Positions 7,833 through 17,424 are shown, numbered from the stretch's first letter. The stretch: 64,000 bases of DNA from Thermocatellispora tengchongensis (GCF_014202315.1 NZ_JACHGN010000010.1:248001-312000), one strand, 5' to 3'. The notes: generated from the sequence alone by a model not told the origin. A program made the numbers and translations.

Positions 7833-7848
7833 GTTAGGCGCCGGTAAG
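7833..7848 (-). promoter_or_regulatory. CTTAC-N6-CTAAC box upstream of response regulator
   Basis: Read on the minus strand, CTTAC CGGCGC CTAAC, 39-54 bp upstream of the response regulator start. It points toward its own regulator gene, suggesting autoregulation. A -10 is less clear here than at the other two copies. Confidence 0.65.
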
Positions 7849-7857
7849 CAGGCGCGG

Positions 7858-7873
7858 CTTACGGGTCGCTAAC
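7858..7873 (+). promoter_or_regulatory. CTTAC-N6-CTAAC box and -10 upstream of export operon
   Basis: CTTAC GGGTCG CTAAC. TAGAAC at 7885-7890 begins 12 bp after the box, exactly as TAGACA does after the 5157-5172 copy, and the start codon is again 71 bp away. It lies back to back with the minus-strand copy (7833-7848), separated by 9 bp. Confidence 0.7.
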
Positions 7874-7903
7874 CACGGCGCCCGTAGAACTGCCGGCGTG
7901 CCG

Positions 7904-7931
7904 GAGGCGTGCGACCTCCCGGCACGGAGGT
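7904..7931 (+). promoter_or_regulatory. 5' leader element with possible ribosome-site hairpin
   Basis: GAGGCGTGCGACCTC (7904-7918) repeats the leader at 5205-5219. CCTCC within 7915-7919 can pair with GGAGG at 7926-7930, the ribosome binding site region of the downstream gene. The function is inferred only. Confidence 0.45.
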
Positions 7932-7943
7932 GAGCGAGCAGAC

Positions 7944-9014
7944 ATGAGACGCAAGGGAGCCCTGCTGGCCGGGGTCGCCGTGGCCGCGGTGCTCGGCGGC
8001 GCGGGCGTCGCGGCGGTGGGCCTGAACGGGCGGGGCGGCACGGCGGGCCCGACGGCCCCGCCCGTCCCCGCGACGGCGGAGATCACCCGCGGCGACCTGG
8101 TGGACACCAAGTCGGTGAGCGGCCGGCTGACGTACGCCGGCGAGCACGAGGTCAAGGCGGAGGTGTCCGGCACCGTCACCGCGGTCCCGGACGAGGGCAC
8201 GGTGATCAGGCGGGGGCGGTCGCTGCTGAAGGTGGACCGCAAGCCGCTGACGCTGATGTACGGCAGCCTGCCGCTCTACCGCACCCTGAACCTGGGCGTG
8301 GACGACGGCCCGGACGTCGAGCAACTGGAGCGTAACCTCAAGGCGCTCGGCTACGGCGATGACATGACCGTGGACGACGACTTCACCTACGCCACCCACG
8401 CCGCCGTCAAGGAGTGGCAGGAGGACCGCGGCCTGCCCGAGACCGGCAGCGTGGACGCCGCGCAGGTGCTCTTCGTGAACGGTCCGGTGCGCGTGGCCGA
8501 GGCGTCGGTGCGCGTGGGCGACAAGGTACGCCCCGGCGCCGCGGTGCTGAAGCTGACCGGCACCCGCCGCGTCGTCCAGGTCGATCTGGACACCGACGAT
8601 CAGGAGCTGGCGCGCAAGGGCGCGAGCGTGACCGTGGAGCTGCCCGGCGGGCGCGAGGCGAAGGGCGAGATCACCTTCGTCGGGACCGTGGCCAGCGTCC
8701 CGCAGGGCGGGGAGGAGGGCGGCGACGAGAACCCCACCATCGACGTCGAGATCACCCTGGGCAAGGGCGGCGCGGGCCGGCTGGACCAGGCCCCGGTGAC
8801 GGTGGAGATGGAGAGCGAGCGGGTCGAGAACGTGCTCTCGGTGCCGGTCGAGGCGCTGCTGGCGCTGCGCGAGGGCGGCTTCGGCGTCGAGGTCGTGGAG
8901 GGCGGCAGGACGCGGCTGGTGCCCGTGGAGACCGGCGCGTACGGCGGGGGCCGCGTCGAGATCTCCGGCGAGGGCCTGGCCGAGGGCATGAAGGTCGGGG
9001 TGCCGTCCACGTGA
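7944..9014 (+). CDS. HlyD/MacA-like periplasmic adaptor with peptidoglycan-binding domain
   Basis: 356 aa. N-terminal membrane anchor ([21 protein letters not shown]). A lipoyl/barrel-sandwich region (about 50-100: [22 protein letters not shown]) is split by an inserted PG_binding_1 domain (about 112-170: [18 protein letters not shown] ... [18 protein letters not shown]), then beta-barrel and membrane-proximal parts. This adaptor type joins MacB-like ABC exporters to the cell wall in actinobacteria. It is first in an operon: its TGA overlaps the GTG of the ATPase gene. Probably exports a lipid, peptide or antibiotic; the substrate is not visible. Confidence 0.88.
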   Translation: MRRKGALLAGVAVAAVLGGAGVAAVGLNGRGGTAGPTAPPVPATAEITRGDLVDTKSVSGRLTYAGEHEVKAEVSGTVTAVPDEGTVIRRGRSLLKVDRKPLTLMYGSLPLYRTLNLGVDDGPDVEQLERNLKALGYGDDMTVDDDFTYATHAAVKEWQEDRGLPETGSVDAAQVLFVNGPVRVAEASVRVGDKVRPGAAVLKLTGTRRVVQVDLDTDDQELARKGASVTVELPGGREAKGEITFVGTVASVPQGGEEGGDENPTIDVEITLGKGGAGRLDQAPVTVEMESERVENVLSVPVEALLALREGGFGVEVVEGGRTRLVPVETGAYGGGRVEISGEGLAEGMKVGVPST

Positions 9015-9733
9015 TCAGCGACGCCGACGCCCCCATCATCGAGCTGCGGGACGTCACCAAGGTGTACGCCGGCGGGGTGGCCGCGCTGCGCGGCGTGGAC
9101 CTGGAGGTCCGCGCGGGCGAGCTGCTCGCCATCGTCGGCCCCTCCGGCTCGGGCAAGTCCACCATGCTGCACATGATCGGCACGCTGGACCGGCCCACGA
9201 CCGGCACGATCAGGATCGCCGGCCACGACGTCGGCCGGCTGTCCGATCGCGAGCTGTCCGCGCTGCGCGCCCGGCACCTCGGCTTCGTCTTCCAGCAGTT
9301 CCACCTCTCCGCCGGGGTGAGCGCCCTGGACAACGTCGCCGACGGCCTGCTCTACAGCGGCCCCTCGCTGCGCGAGCGCCGTGAGCGGGCCGCGGCGGCC
9401 CTGGAGCGGGTCGGCCTGGGGCACCGGCTCGGCCACCGGCCCCACCAGCTCTCCGGCGGCGAGCAGCAGCGTGTGGCGGTCGCCCGCGCGGTGGTCGGCG
9501 AGCCGCCGGTGCTGCTGGCCGACGAGCCGACCGGCAACCTCGACTCCGCCGCCGGGGCGGAGGTGCTGGACGTGCTGGCCGGCCTGCACGCCTCCGGCAC
9601 CACCGTCGCGATCATCACGCACGACCCCGAGATCGCCGCGTGGGCGCCCCGCCGCGTACGGGTCCGGGACGGGCTGATCGTCGCCGACGAGCGCGGGAGC
9701 GGCGCGGCCATGGCGAGGGAGGCCGCCCGATGA
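9011..9733 (+). CDS. ABC transporter ATP-binding protein, MacB/LolD type
   Basis: 240 aa. Walker [10 protein letters not shown] (about 43-51), Q-loop VFQQFHLS, signature LSGGEQQRV, Walker [10 protein letters not shown]-loop IITHDPE. It belongs to the MacB/LolD-type ATPases that work with FtsX-fold permeases as mechanotransmission exporters. GTG at 9011 overlaps the adaptor stop (GTGA), and its own stop overlaps the permease start (ATGA), so the three are translationally coupled. Confidence 0.94.
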   Translation: MISDADAPIIELRDVTKVYAGGVAALRGVDLEVRAGELLAIVGPSGSGKSTMLHMIGTLDRPTTGTIRIAGHDVGRLSDRELSALRARHLGFVFQQFHLSAGVSALDNVADGLLYSGPSLRERRERAAAALERVGLGHRLGHRPHQLSGGEQQRVAVARAVVGEPPVLLADEPTGNLDSAAGAEVLDVLAGLHASGTTVAIITHDPEIAAWAPRRVRVRDGLIVADERGSGAAMAREAAR

Positions 9734-10953
9734 GCGCGGCGCGCAGGGGGCGGGAGGGCCGCGGCGAGCGGCTGACGCCCGCGCGGATGCGGGGCCGGGA
9801 CGTGCTGCGGGTCGGGGCGGCCGGGCTGCGCTCCCGCCCCACCCGGGTGATCCTTTCGGCGCTCGGCATCGCGATCGGCATCGCCACCATGGTCGCCGTG
9901 ATCGGCATCTCCTCCTCGTCCCGGGAGGACCTGCTGCGGCAGCTCGACAAGCTCGGCACCAACCTGCTGACCGTGGAGCCGGGGCGCACGCTGTTCGGCG
10001 CCGAGGCCAAGCTGCCCGCGAGCGCGCTGGACATGGTGCGCCGGATCGCCCCGGTCACCAGCGCCGCCGCGACCGGGACCATCGACGCCACGGTGCGCCG
10101 CACCGACAAGATCGACAGCGCGATCACCGGCGGGATCGCGGTGCAGGCCGCCGACGGCGAGCTGCTGCGCACCCTGGAGGGCCGGATGCGCTCGGGGGTG
10201 TGGCTGAACCAGGCCACCGGGCGCTACCCCGCGGTGGTGCTCGGCTCGGTGTCCGCCCAGCGGCTGGGCGTCACCGAGCCCGGCGGCCAGGTCTACATCG
10301 GCGGCCGGTGGTTCGTGGTGGTCGGCATCCTGGACACCCTGCCGCTCGCCCCCGAGATCGACCGGTCGGCGCTGGTCGGCTTCGAGGCCGCGGCCCGCTA
10401 CCTCGGCTTCGACGGCCACCCCACCAAGATCTACGAGCGGTCCACGGACGCGTCGGTGGAGGCCGTGCGCGACGTGCTGCCGCGTACGGTGAACCCGGAG
10501 AACCCGGAGGAGGTGGACGTCAGCCGGCCCTCCGACGCGCTGGCCGCCAAGGCCGCCGCCGCGGGCGCGTTCACCAACCTGCTGCTCGGCCTGGGCGCGG
10601 TCGCGCTGCTGGTCGGCGGCGTGGGCGTGGCCAACACGATGGTGATCTCGGTGCTGGAGCGGCGCAGGGAGATCGGGCTGCGCCGCTCGCTGGGCGCCAC
10701 CCGGGGCCAGGTGCGGGTGCAGTTCCTGGCCGAGTCGCTGCTGCTGTCGGCGCTCGGCGGGGTGGCCGGGGGCGTGCTCGGCGCGGCGGCCACGATCGCG
10801 TACGCGACCTCCAAGGACTGGCCGGCCGTCGTGCCGCCCTGGGCCTTCGGCGGCGCGGTGGGCGCCACCCTGGTCATCGGCACCCTCGCCGGCCTCTACC
10901 CGGCCATGCGGGCCGCCCGCCTGTCGCCCACGGAGGCCCTGGCGACGACCTGA
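9730..10953 (+). CDS. MacB-type ABC permease (FtsX domain)
   Basis: 407 aa. One N-terminal membrane helix ([21 protein letters not shown]), a large extracytoplasmic MacB-core domain (about 60-270), then three C-terminal membrane helices with the FtsX signature ([27 protein letters not shown]). It forms the membrane half of the exporter with the two preceding genes. ATG 9730 overlaps the ATPase stop. A longer start at 9640 lies inside the ATPase gene and is rejected. Ends before a strong bidirectional terminator. Confidence 0.93.
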   Translation: MSAARRGREGRGERLTPARMRGRDVLRVGAAGLRSRPTRVILSALGIAIGIATMVAVIGISSSSREDLLRQLDKLGTNLLTVEPGRTLFGAEAKLPASALDMVRRIAPVTSAAATGTIDATVRRTDKIDSAITGGIAVQAADGELLRTLEGRMRSGVWLNQATGRYPAVVLGSVSAQRLGVTEPGGQVYIGGRWFVVVGILDTLPLAPEIDRSALVGFEAAARYLGFDGHPTKIYERSTDASVEAVRDVLPRTVNPENPEEVDVSRPSDALAAKAAAAGAFTNLLLGLGAVALLVGGVGVANTMVISVLERRREIGLRRSLGATRGQVRVQFLAESLLLSALGGVAGGVLGAAATIAYATSKDWPAVVPPWAFGGAVGATLVIGTLAGLYPAMRAARLSPTEALATT

Positions 10954-11028
10954 GGCACGCCCCGAGGCGTGAACCCGAGGCACGCCCCGACGCACGCCCA
11001 AAGCCGTGATCGTGAGGCACGGCACGAG

Positions 11029-11061
11029 AACGGGCCCGGCCGTGGCGCGGCCGGGCCCGTT
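11029..11061. terminator. Strong bidirectional hairpin terminator
   Basis: AACGGGCCCGGCC, seven-base loop, GGCCGGGCCCGTT: a perfect 13-bp stem flanked by AGA/TCT, between the export permease (ends 10953) and convergent aceE (ends 11084). Confidence 0.8.
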
Positions 11062-11083
11062 TCTCACGTCATCTCGGCTCGGG

Positions 11084-13837
11084 TCAGAACCCCATCGACT
11101 GGGTGTCGTTGCTCTCGGCGCCGCCGGCCTCGGTGACTCCGTTCTTGAGGTGGTAGCGCGAGATCGCCTCGCGCAGCGCCTCGGGCTTGACCTCGCCGCG
11201 CTCGGCGAGTTTGGTGAGCACCGCCAGCGTGATCGAGGCGGCGTCCACGTGGAAGTGGCGGCGCAGCGCCGAGCGGGTGTCGGACAGGCCGAACCCGTCG
11301 GTGCCGAGCGAGGACCAGTCGCCGGGCACCCAGCGGGCGATCTGGTCGGGCACCGCCCGCATGTAGTCGCTGACGCCGACGAACGGCCCCCGCACCCCCG
11401 ACAGCAGCCGGGTGACGTAGGGCACCCGCCGCTCGGCGTCGGGGTTGAGCAGGTTGTGCTCCTCGCAGGCCATCGCCTCGCGGCGCAGCTCCGACCACGA
11501 GGTGGCCGACCACACGTCGGCCGCGACGCCCCACTCCTCGGCCAGCATCCGCTGCGCCTCCAGCGCCCACGGGCCCGCCACGCCGGAGGCCAGGATGTTG
11601 GCCCGCGGCCGCCGCTCGTCGCCGTCGGGGGCCTCGGCGAACTTGTACAGGCCCTGGAGCAGGCCCTCGACGTCGATGCCCTCGGGCTGCGCCGGCTGGA
11701 GGTAGGGCTCGTTGTAGACGGTGAGGTAGTAGAAGACGTCCTCGGGGTTCTCGCCGTACATGCGGCGCAGGCCGTCGCGCACGATGTGCGCGATCTCGAA
11801 GGCCCACGACGGGTCGTACGTCACCACCGCCGGGTTGGTGGAGGCGATCAGCGGGGTGTGGCCGTCCTCGTGCTGCAGGCCCTCGCCGTTCAGCGTGGTG
11901 CGCCCGGCGGTGGCGCCCAGCAGGAAGCCGCGGCCCATCTGGTCGGCCATCTGCCACATCTGGTCGGCGGTGCGCTGGAAGCCGAACATGGAGTAGAAGA
12001 CGTAGATCGGCACCATGTGCTCGCCGTGGGTGGCGTAGGCGGTGCCGGCGGCGATCGTGGAGGCCATCGAGCCGGCCTCGCTGATGCCCTCGTGCAGGAT
12101 CTGGCCCTCGGCGGACTCCTTGTAGGACAGCAGCAGGTTGCGATCGACCGCCTCGTACGTCTGCCCGTGCGGGGAGTAGATCTTCGCGGACGGGAACATC
12201 GCGTCCATGCCGAACGTGCGCGCCTCGTCCGGGATGATCGGCACGAACCGGGCGCCGATCTCCTTGTCGCGCATGAGGTCCTTCAGCAGGCGTACGAAGG
12301 CCATCGTGGTGGCGACCGCCTGCTTGCCCGAGCCCTTCTTCAGGTCGGCGTAGACCGGGTCGCCGGGGAGCTTGAGCGGCTTGGCGCGTACGACCCGCTT
12401 GGGCAGGTAGCCGCCCAGCGCGGCGCGGCGCTCCTGCATGTAGGCGATCTCCTCGTCGCCCTCGCCCGGGTGGAAGTAGGGCGGCAGGTCGCCCTCCAGC
12501 GCGGAGTCGGGGATCGGCAGGTAGAGCCGGTCGCGGAACTCCTTCAGCTCGGCCTTGGTGAGCTTCTTCATCTGGTGGGTGGCGTTGCGCGCCTCGAAGT
12601 CCTTGCCCAGGGTCCAGCCCTTGATGGTCTGGGCGAGGATGACCGTCGGCTGGCCGACGTGCTCGCGGGCCGCCTTGAACGCGGCGTACACCTTGCGGTA
12701 GTCGTGGCCGCCGCGCGACAGCTTGCGGATGTCGTCGTCGGACATGTGCTCGACCATCTTGCGCAGCCGCGGGTCGTCGCCGAAGAAGTGCTCGCGGATG
12801 TAGGCGCCCGACTCGACGGAGTAGGTCTGGAACTGGCCGTCGGGGGTCGTGTTCATCTTGTTGACCAGCACGCCGTCCACGTCGGCGGCCAGCAGCGGGT
12901 CCCAGTCGCGGCCCCACACCACCTTGATGACGTTCCACCCGGCGCCGCGGAAGAACGACTCCATCTCCTGGATGATCTTGCCGTTGCCGCGCACCGGGCC
13001 GTCGAGGCGCTGGAGGTTGCAGTTGATGATGAAGGTGAGGTTGTCCAGCTCCTCGCGGGCGGCCAGGCCGATGGCGCCCAGCGACTCGGGCTCGTCCATC
13101 TCGCCGTCGCCCAGGAAGCACCACACGTGGCTGCGGCTGGTGTCCTTGATCTTGCGGTTGAGCAGGTAGCGGTTGAACCGCGCCTGGTAGATGGCGGCGA
13201 TCGGGCCCAGGCCCATCGACACCGTGGGGAACTCCCAGAAGTCGGGCATCAGCCGCGGGTGGGGATAGGACGGCAGCCCGTGGAAGCCGTGGGAGAGCTC
13301 CTGGCGGAAGGCGTCGAGCTGGGCCTCGTTCAGCCGGCCCTCCAGGAACGCGCGGGCGTAGATGCCCGGCGCGGCGTGACCCTGGATGAACACCTGGTCG
13401 CCGGACTCGCCGTGGTCCTTGCCGCGGAAGAAGTGGTTGAAGCCCACTTCGTACAGGGAGGCGGCCGAGGCGTAGGTCGCGATGTGGCCGCCGACGTTGG
13501 TGCGCGCGTTGGCGCGCGAGACCATGATGGCCGCGTTCCACCTGATGTACGCGCGGATGCGGCGCTCGACGTGCTCGTCGCCGGGGAACCACGGTTCGCG
13601 CTCCGGCGGGATGGTGTTGATGTAGTCGGTGCTTCGCAGGCCGGGCACGCCGACCTGGTGCTCGCGTGCCCGTTCGAGCAGGCGCAGCATCAAGTAGCGG
13701 GCCCGTGTCCGTCCTTCCGTCTTGACGACGGTGTCGAGCGACTCGAGCCACTCCTGAGTCTCGCTGGGATCGACATCAGGGAGCTGGCTGGGTAGGCCGT
13801 CGCTGATGATCGAGAAACGCTGGCGTCCGGAAGCCAC
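11084..13837 (-). CDS. aceE: Pyruvate dehydrogenase E1 component, homodimeric
   Basis: 917 aa, close to the ~890-930 usual for homodimeric AceE. The thiamine pyrophosphate motif [10 protein letters not shown] and its [14 protein letters not shown] end are intact, as are the transketolase-like central block ([20 protein letters not shown]) and the [20 protein letters not shown] segment. It decarboxylates pyruvate and acetylates the lipoyl E2 of the pyruvate dehydrogenase complex in the cytosol. GTG 13837 is preceded by GGAAGG. No E2 or E3 gene lies nearby, normal for actinomycetes. The downstream DUF3052 and peroxiredoxin genes are its usual divergent neighbours in Streptomyces. Confidence 0.96.
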   Translation of the reverse strand: MASGRQRFSIISDGLPSQLPDVDPSETQEWLESLDTVVKTEGRTRARYLMLRLLERAREHQVGVPGLRSTDYINTIPPEREPWFPGDEHVERRIRAYIRWNAAIMVSRANARTNVGGHIATYASAASLYEVGFNHFFRGKDHGESGDQVFIQGHAAPGIYARAFLEGRLNEAQLDAFRQELSHGFHGLPSYPHPRLMPDFWEFPTVSMGLGPIAAIYQARFNRYLLNRKIKDTSRSHVWCFLGDGEMDEPESLGAIGLAAREELDNLTFIINCNLQRLDGPVRGNGKIIQEMESFFRGAGWNVIKVVWGRDWDPLLAADVDGVLVNKMNTTPDGQFQTYSVESGAYIREHFFGDDPRLRKMVEHMSDDDIRKLSRGGHDYRKVYAAFKAAREHVGQPTVILAQTIKGWTLGKDFEARNATHQMKKLTKAELKEFRDRLYLPIPDSALEGDLPPYFHPGEGDEEIAYMQERRAALGGYLPKRVVRAKPLKLPGDPVYADLKKGSGKQAVATTMAFVRLLKDLMRDKEIGARFVPIIPDEARTFGMDAMFPSAKIYSPHGQTYEAVDRNLLLSYKESAEGQILHEGISEAGSMASTIAAGTAYATHGEHMVPIYVFYSMFGFQRTADQMWQMADQMGRGFLLGATAGRTTLNGEGLQHEDGHTPLIASTNPAVVTYDPSWAFEIAHIVRDGLRRMYGENPEDVFYYLTVYNEPYLQPAQPEGIDVEGLLQGLYKFAEAPDGDERRPRANILASGVAGPWALEAQRMLAEEWGVAADVWSATSWSELRREAMACEEHNLLNPDAERRVPYVTRLLSGVRGPFVGVSDYMRAVPDQIARWVPGDWSSLGTDGFGLSDTRSALRRHFHVDAASITLAVLTKLAERGEVKPEALREAISRYHLKNGVTEAGGAESNDTQSMGF

Positions 13838-14246
13838 TGGGTCTCGCCTTCCGAGGATGGACTTGTGAAGCCTCTTCGTGGTGGGTGTTCTAGGTCAGTT
13901 CCATCCTGGCCGCTTACCCCGGAAAGCGCGACTCTACTACCGGGTAACCAAAGATGTCCCTGCTGGCAGGAGCGTATCTTCTGGCCTAGACCACCGATCG
14001 TAGGACGACTGTCGCAGGGTGTGCGAAAACAGTCAAAGATTCCATCGACGGATCACTTTCCCCGATCAGTCGTCACCCCGATGAGCGGCGCGTTTCCGGG
14101 AACTTCCGCGAAGCGTAACGATTCGGTTGTGGTTGTCCCGGCTGTTGTGGTGGACATCGTCCGGCCTCTTCCCCAACCGGCCTCGCCGTACGAGGCTGGG
14201 AAGTGCTCTGGACCTCGCATGCACACAGAAAAGGAGGCGACCACGG
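13838..14246. other. Divergent intergenic region, aceE / DUF1918
   Basis: About 400 bp without a credible gene. It must hold the promoters of aceE (leftward) and of the DUF1918-YjbQ pair (rightward). I see the AAGGAGG site at 14231-14237 for the latter but no confident -35/-10 pair and no long repeat. Confidence 0.6.
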
Positions 14247-14441
14247 ATGCAGGCGACAGTTGGGGACCGGCTCCTCATGCACGGCAACATCGTGGGCGAG
14301 CGCGACAGGAGCGGCGAGATCATCGAGGTGCGCGGCCCGGGGGGCGCCCCGCCGTACGTCGTGCGCTTCGAGGACGGCCACACCGGCCTGATCTTCCCCG
14401 GCCCCGACGCGATCGTGGTCCCCGCGCAGCGCAAGCCGTAG
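14247..14441 (+). CDS. DUF1918 domain protein
   Basis: 64 aa. The whole protein is the DUF1918 domain: MQATVGDRLLMHGNIVGERD, EVRGPGGAPPYVVRFEDGHT, GLIFPGPDAIV. It is a small beta-barrel found in actinobacteria, of unknown function. The ATG at 14247 has AAGGAGG at 14231-14237; the in-frame ATG at 14127 would ignore this site and is not used. It precedes the YjbQ-like gene by 27 bp and probably shares a transcript. Confidence 0.85.
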   Translation: MQATVGDRLLMHGNIVGERDRSGEIIEVRGPGGAPPYVVRFEDGHTGLIFPGPDAIVVPAQRKP

Positions 14442-14468
14442 GAGCAGGCGGAACCATAAGATCGAACC

Positions 14469-14876
14469 GTGAGATCGAGACAGATCGATGTGGCGACCGG
14501 CGGGAGAGAGCGGGTCCACGACATCACCCCCGCGTGCGCGGACTTCGCGCGCGAGTGCGGGGGCGACGGGCTGCTGCACGTCTTCGTGCCGCACGCGACG
14601 GCGGGGATCGCGCTGATCGAGCTCGGCTCGGGCAGCGACGACGATTTGCTCGCGGCGCTGGCCGACCTGCTGCCGGCCGACGACCGCTGGCGGCATGCGC
14701 ACGGCTCGCGCGGCCACGGCCGCTCGCACGTGATGCCGGCTCTCATCCCGCCGTACGCCACCGTCCCCGTCCTGGGCGGACGGCTCGCGCTCGGCACCTG
14801 GCAGTCTGTCGCGCTCGTCGATCTGAACGTGGACAACCCGGACCGGCGTGTCCGCTTGTCTTTTTTGTCCGACTAA
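14469..14876 (+). CDS. YjbQ/UPF0047 family protein
   Basis: 135 aa from GTG 14469. Family hallmarks are present: an HATAGIALIEL stretch (HxTA... motif), a GRSHVMPALI segment and the C-terminal GTWQSVALVDLN. Members form trimers with a metal-binding His cluster and have thiamin-phosphate-synthase-like activity in vitro; their physiological role is uncertain. One family His sits in HGSRGHGRSHV. Cytosolic. Coupled to the DUF1918 gene by short spacing. Confidence 0.88.
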   Translation: MRSRQIDVATGGRERVHDITPACADFARECGGDGLLHVFVPHATAGIALIELGSGSDDDLLAALADLLPADDRWRHAHGSRGHGRSHVMPALIPPYATVPVLGGRLALGTWQSVALVDLNVDNPDRRVRLSFLSD

Positions 14877-15025
14877 TCCATACGGACGGGCCTCCCGGGC
14901 GGCTCGTTGCCGTGGCGACCGTTGACGACGGTGGGTCGCAGCGTGTGGACTGTGCCGATAGCGAAGGCCCGTCATCGGGCCGGAAGTCCGCATGAGGCGG
15001 GGCCATTCAAGCAGGAGGGATGAAC

Positions 15026-15454
15026 GTGAGCGCGACCGCGGGTCAGGCGCAGGGCGAGCGCGGCCTGGCCGAACGACTCGGCCTCAAGCCGGGTCAGGTG
15101 GTGCAGGAAGTCGGCTGGGACGAGGATTCCGACGAGGAACTGCGCGAGTCCATCGAGGAACTGACCGGCAACGAACTGGTCGACGAGGACTACGAGGACG
15201 TCGTCGACGTGGTGCTGCTGTGGTGGCGCGACGGCGACGGCGACCTGTTCGACGCCCTCAGCGACGCCCAGACCGCACTGGCCGGAGGCGGGCAGATCTG
15301 GCTGCTCACCCCCAAGGCCGGCAGGAGCGGCCACGTGGAGCCGAGCGACATCGGTGAGGACGCCACGACGGCCGGACTGTCGCAGACCAGCAGTATCAGC
15401 GCCGCCCGTGATTGGTCGGGGACCCGCCTGGTGGCCCCCAAGACGCGTCGCTAG
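15026..15454 (+). CDS. DUF3052 family protein
   Basis: 142 aa from GTG 15026. It reads SATAGQAQGE, then LAERLGLKPGQVVQEVGWDEDSDEELRESI, and a WWRDGDGDLFDALSDA block, the DUF3052 pattern found next to aceE in many actinomycetes. Acidic, cytosolic, function unknown. Start choice: AGGAGGG at 15013-15019 sits six bases from GTG 15026 but abuts ATG 15020, so the GTG is preferred. Transcribed away from aceE and toward the peroxiredoxin gene. Confidence 0.88.
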   Translation: MSATAGQAQGERGLAERLGLKPGQVVQEVGWDEDSDEELRESIEELTGNELVDEDYEDVVDVVLLWWRDGDGDLFDALSDAQTALAGGGQIWLLTPKAGRSGHVEPSDIGEDATTAGLSQTSSISAARDWSGTRLVAPKTRR

Positions 15455-15481
15455 GCCGGCAACAGACGTTCGGGGGGCCGC

Positions 15482-15512
15482 CCTGCCGTACGGCCGACGG
15501 TCGTACGGCAGG
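15482..15512 (+). terminator. Perfect 11-bp inverted repeat upstream of peroxiredoxin gene
   Basis: CCTGCCGTACG, nine-base loop, CGTACGGCAGG. It lies 27 bp after the DUF3052 stop and 41 bp before the peroxiredoxin start. It could end the first transcript or act as an operator for the second; there is no T-run. Confidence 0.5.
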
Positions 15513-15553
15513 AGAATGGCGCACGCCCACAACCGAGAGAAAGCGGGGCGAAG

Positions 15554-16012
15554 ATGGGGATCGAAACGGGCTCACAAGCCCCGGACTTCACCTTGGCCGA
15601 CCAGCACGGCACACCGGTCACGCTGTCGGCCCTGCGCGGCAGCAGGATCGTCCTCGTCTTCTACCCGCTCGCCTTCAGCCGGGTATGCCACGGCGAACTG
15701 GACGCCCTCAGGGACGACTTCGCGCCCGGCCTGCCCGCCGACGTCCGCCTGCTCACCGTCTCGGTGGACTCCATGTTCGCCCAGCGCGCCTGGGCCGAGC
15801 AGGAGGGCTACGAGTTCGCCATGCTGTCCGACTTCTGGCCGCACGGAGAGGTCGCGCGGGCGTACGGCGTGTTCGACGAGGATAAGGGGCTCGCCAAACG
15901 GGGCACTTTCATCATCGACGGCGAGGGCGTGGTCCGGTGGAAGGTCGTCAACCCCGTGCCCGAGGCACGCGACGTGGCCGACTACACCAAGGCGCTCGCC
16001 GAGATCTCCTAG
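15554..16012 (+). CDS. Peroxiredoxin, AhpE-type
   Basis: 152 aa. Thioredoxin fold with peroxidatic Cys45 in FYPLAFSRVCHGELDALRDD, the same position and surroundings as Mycobacterium AhpE. There is no second conserved Cys, so it is a one-Cys enzyme needing an external thiol reductant such as mycothiol/mycoredoxin. It reduces hydroperoxides in the cytosol. The catalytic Pro/Thr of the usual PxxxTxxC motif is partly replaced: PLAFSRVC has Ser where Thr is normal, a known conservative change. ATG 15554, with AAGCGGGGCGAAG upstream as a weak ribosome site. Confidence 0.92.
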   Translation: MGIETGSQAPDFTLADQHGTPVTLSALRGSRIVLVFYPLAFSRVCHGELDALRDDFAPGLPADVRLLTVSVDSMFAQRAWAEQEGYEFAMLSDFWPHGEVARAYGVFDEDKGLAKRGTFIIDGEGVVRWKVVNPVPEARDVADYTKALAEIS

Positions 16013-16037
16013 TTTCCCGTCACCTACGGAGGCCACC

Positions 16038-16349
16038 ATGCCCTGCTACCGATGCGGGGCCCGGCAGACCGACCCGGTGCGCGGCGCCAGCCCGTGGCGG
16101 CGCGGCGTGCACCAGGAGACCCAGGTCCTGATCTGCCCGGACTGCCAGCGAGCGCACGACCTGCAGCTCGACACCTGCCACACCTGCGGCTCCACCAGCC
16201 TGATCTGCCGGCTGGGCGAGGTCGAGTGCCGCGGCTGCGGCGCCGTACGCCAGGCCCGCGCCACGGCCCGGGCCCGCCGCCCCGCGCCCTCGGACGACCT
16301 GTCCGACGAGGTCGCCGCGGCCCTGAACCGCGTCCTGGGCCGCGCCTGA
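16038..16349 (+). CDS. Zinc-ribbon protein
   Basis: 103 aa with several CxxC knuckles: CYRCGARQ (3-10), CPDCQRAH, CHTCGST and CRGCGAVR. That makes two treble-clef or rubredoxin-like metal sites, followed by a basic Arg/Ala linker and a short acidic helix. Probably binds zinc; nucleic acid or protein contact is possible, but I do not recognise a named family. GGAGG at 16028-16032 supports ATG 16038. Its TGA overlaps the ROK start (TGATG), so the two are coupled. Confidence 0.8.
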   Translation: MPCYRCGARQTDPVRGASPWRRGVHQETQVLICPDCQRAHDLQLDTCHTCGSTSLICRLGEVECRGCGAVRQARATARARRPAPSDDLSDEVAAALNRVLGRA

Positions 16350-17287
16350 TGCCGCCGTACGTCGTCGCCCTGGACGTCGGCGGCACCTCCATGAAGGGCG
16401 GCGTGGTCACCGCCGACGGCACGGTCGCCCACACCGAGAGCCGCCCCACCCCCCGCCCGGCGGACGCCGCCGTGGCGGCGATCCGCGCCTTCGTAGCGGA
16501 CCTCATGACGACAGAGCCGGGAACCCCCGCAGGCATAGGCATAGTCGTCCCCGGCCTGGTCACCGACGACGCCGCCCGCTACAGCGCCAACATCGGCTGG
16601 CGCGACGTCCCCGCCGGCGCCTTCACCCCGCCCTCCGCGGCCGGCGTCCCGATCCGCCTGGGCCACGACGTCCGAACCGCCGGCCTGGCCGAGAGCGTCC
16701 TCGGCACCGGCCGCGACCTCTCGGACTTCCTCTTCCTCCCCATAGGCACCGGCATAGCCGGCGCCATGATCATCCAAGACGCCCCGTACGCCGGCGCCAC
16801 CGGCTGGGCCGGCGAGATCGGCCACATCCCCGTCTTCCCCGGCGGCGAGACATGCGCCTGCGGTCAGACCGGCTGCCTGGAAACCTACGCCTCCGCCTCC
16901 GCCATCCCCCGCCGCTACACCCACAAGACCGGCATCCCCGCCACCACCGCCGAGGTCATCGCCGCCGCACCGACCGACCCCGCCGCCCAGGAAGTCTGGA
17001 CCGACGCCCTGGAAGCCCTCTCCCTGGCCCTGGCCACCTACACCCTCCTCCTGGACCCGGCGGCCATAATCGTGGGCGGCGGCCTCTCCCAGGCCGGCGA
17101 AACCCTCCTGACCCCCCTCCGCCCCCGCCTGTCCTCCCGCCTCACCTTCCGCCCCGCCCCACCCCTGCACACGTCCTCACTGGGCCCCCACGCCGGCATG
17201 CTCGGCGCCGCCCTCCTGGCCTGGCAGGCATCCGAAACCGACACCTGGCACCCGCCCGATGTGCCACCGCCCCCCATGGTGTCGTAA
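16349..17287 (+). CDS. ROK-family sugar kinase
   Basis: 312 aa, the length of single-domain ROK kinases (no N-terminal HTH, so not a repressor). ATP phosphate motif DVGGTSMKGG near residue 9, catalytic Asp in RLGHDVRTAGLAE, and the ROK zinc signature around 169-177, CACGQTGCLE, preceded by GHIPV. It phosphorylates a hexose (glucose, N-acetylglucosamine or mannose) in the cytosol; substrate cannot be chosen. Start overlaps the zinc-ribbon stop. Codons are notably C-ending and T-poor, like its neighbours. Confidence 0.9.
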   Translation: MPPYVVALDVGGTSMKGGVVTADGTVAHTESRPTPRPADAAVAAIRAFVADLMTTEPGTPAGIGIVVPGLVTDDAARYSANIGWRDVPAGAFTPPSAAGVPIRLGHDVRTAGLAESVLGTGRDLSDFLFLPIGTGIAGAMIIQDAPYAGATGWAGEIGHIPVFPGGETCACGQTGCLETYASASAIPRRYTHKTGIPATTAEVIAAAPTDPAAQEVWTDALEALSLALATYTLLLDPAAIIVGGGLSQAGETLLTPLRPRLSSRLTFRPAPPLHTSSLGPHAGMLGAALLAWQASETDTWHPPDVPPPPMVS

Positions 17288-17311
17288 GGTGTAGTGCCGC
17301 ACATCGCGCCC

Positions 17312-17383
17312 GGGCGGTTAGCTCAGCGGTAGAGCACTCGCCTTACAAGCGAGGGGTCACTGGTTCGAACCCAGTACCGCCCA
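17312..17383 (+). tRNA. tRNA-Val (anticodon TAC)
   Basis: Cloverleaf complete. Acceptor GGGCGGT (17312-17318) pairs with ACCGCCC (17376-17382); D-arm GCTCAGCGGTAGAGC; anticodon stem CTCGC/GCGAG with loop CTTACAA giving anticodon TAC; T-loop GGTTCGAACC. Discriminator A at 17383. The 3' CCA is not encoded. Confidence 0.95.
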
Positions 17384-17389
17384 CCTGCG

Positions 17390-17424
17390 AAAAAAGCCCC
17401 GTCTCCGATCTTGGAAACGGGGCT
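17390..17424 (-). terminator. Intrinsic terminator for the GntR/DapA-like operon
   Basis: On the minus strand AGCCCCGT...ACGGGGCT forms an 8-bp stem with extra pairing inside the loop, followed by six T residues (plus-strand A run 17390-17395). One of the few classic U-tract terminators in the window. On the plus strand the stem follows the tRNA by a few bases. Confidence 0.75.

Noticed and set aside
15455-15553. Riboswitch upstream of the peroxiredoxin
   Set aside because: Only a simple inverted repeat is visible; no recognisable riboswitch core.
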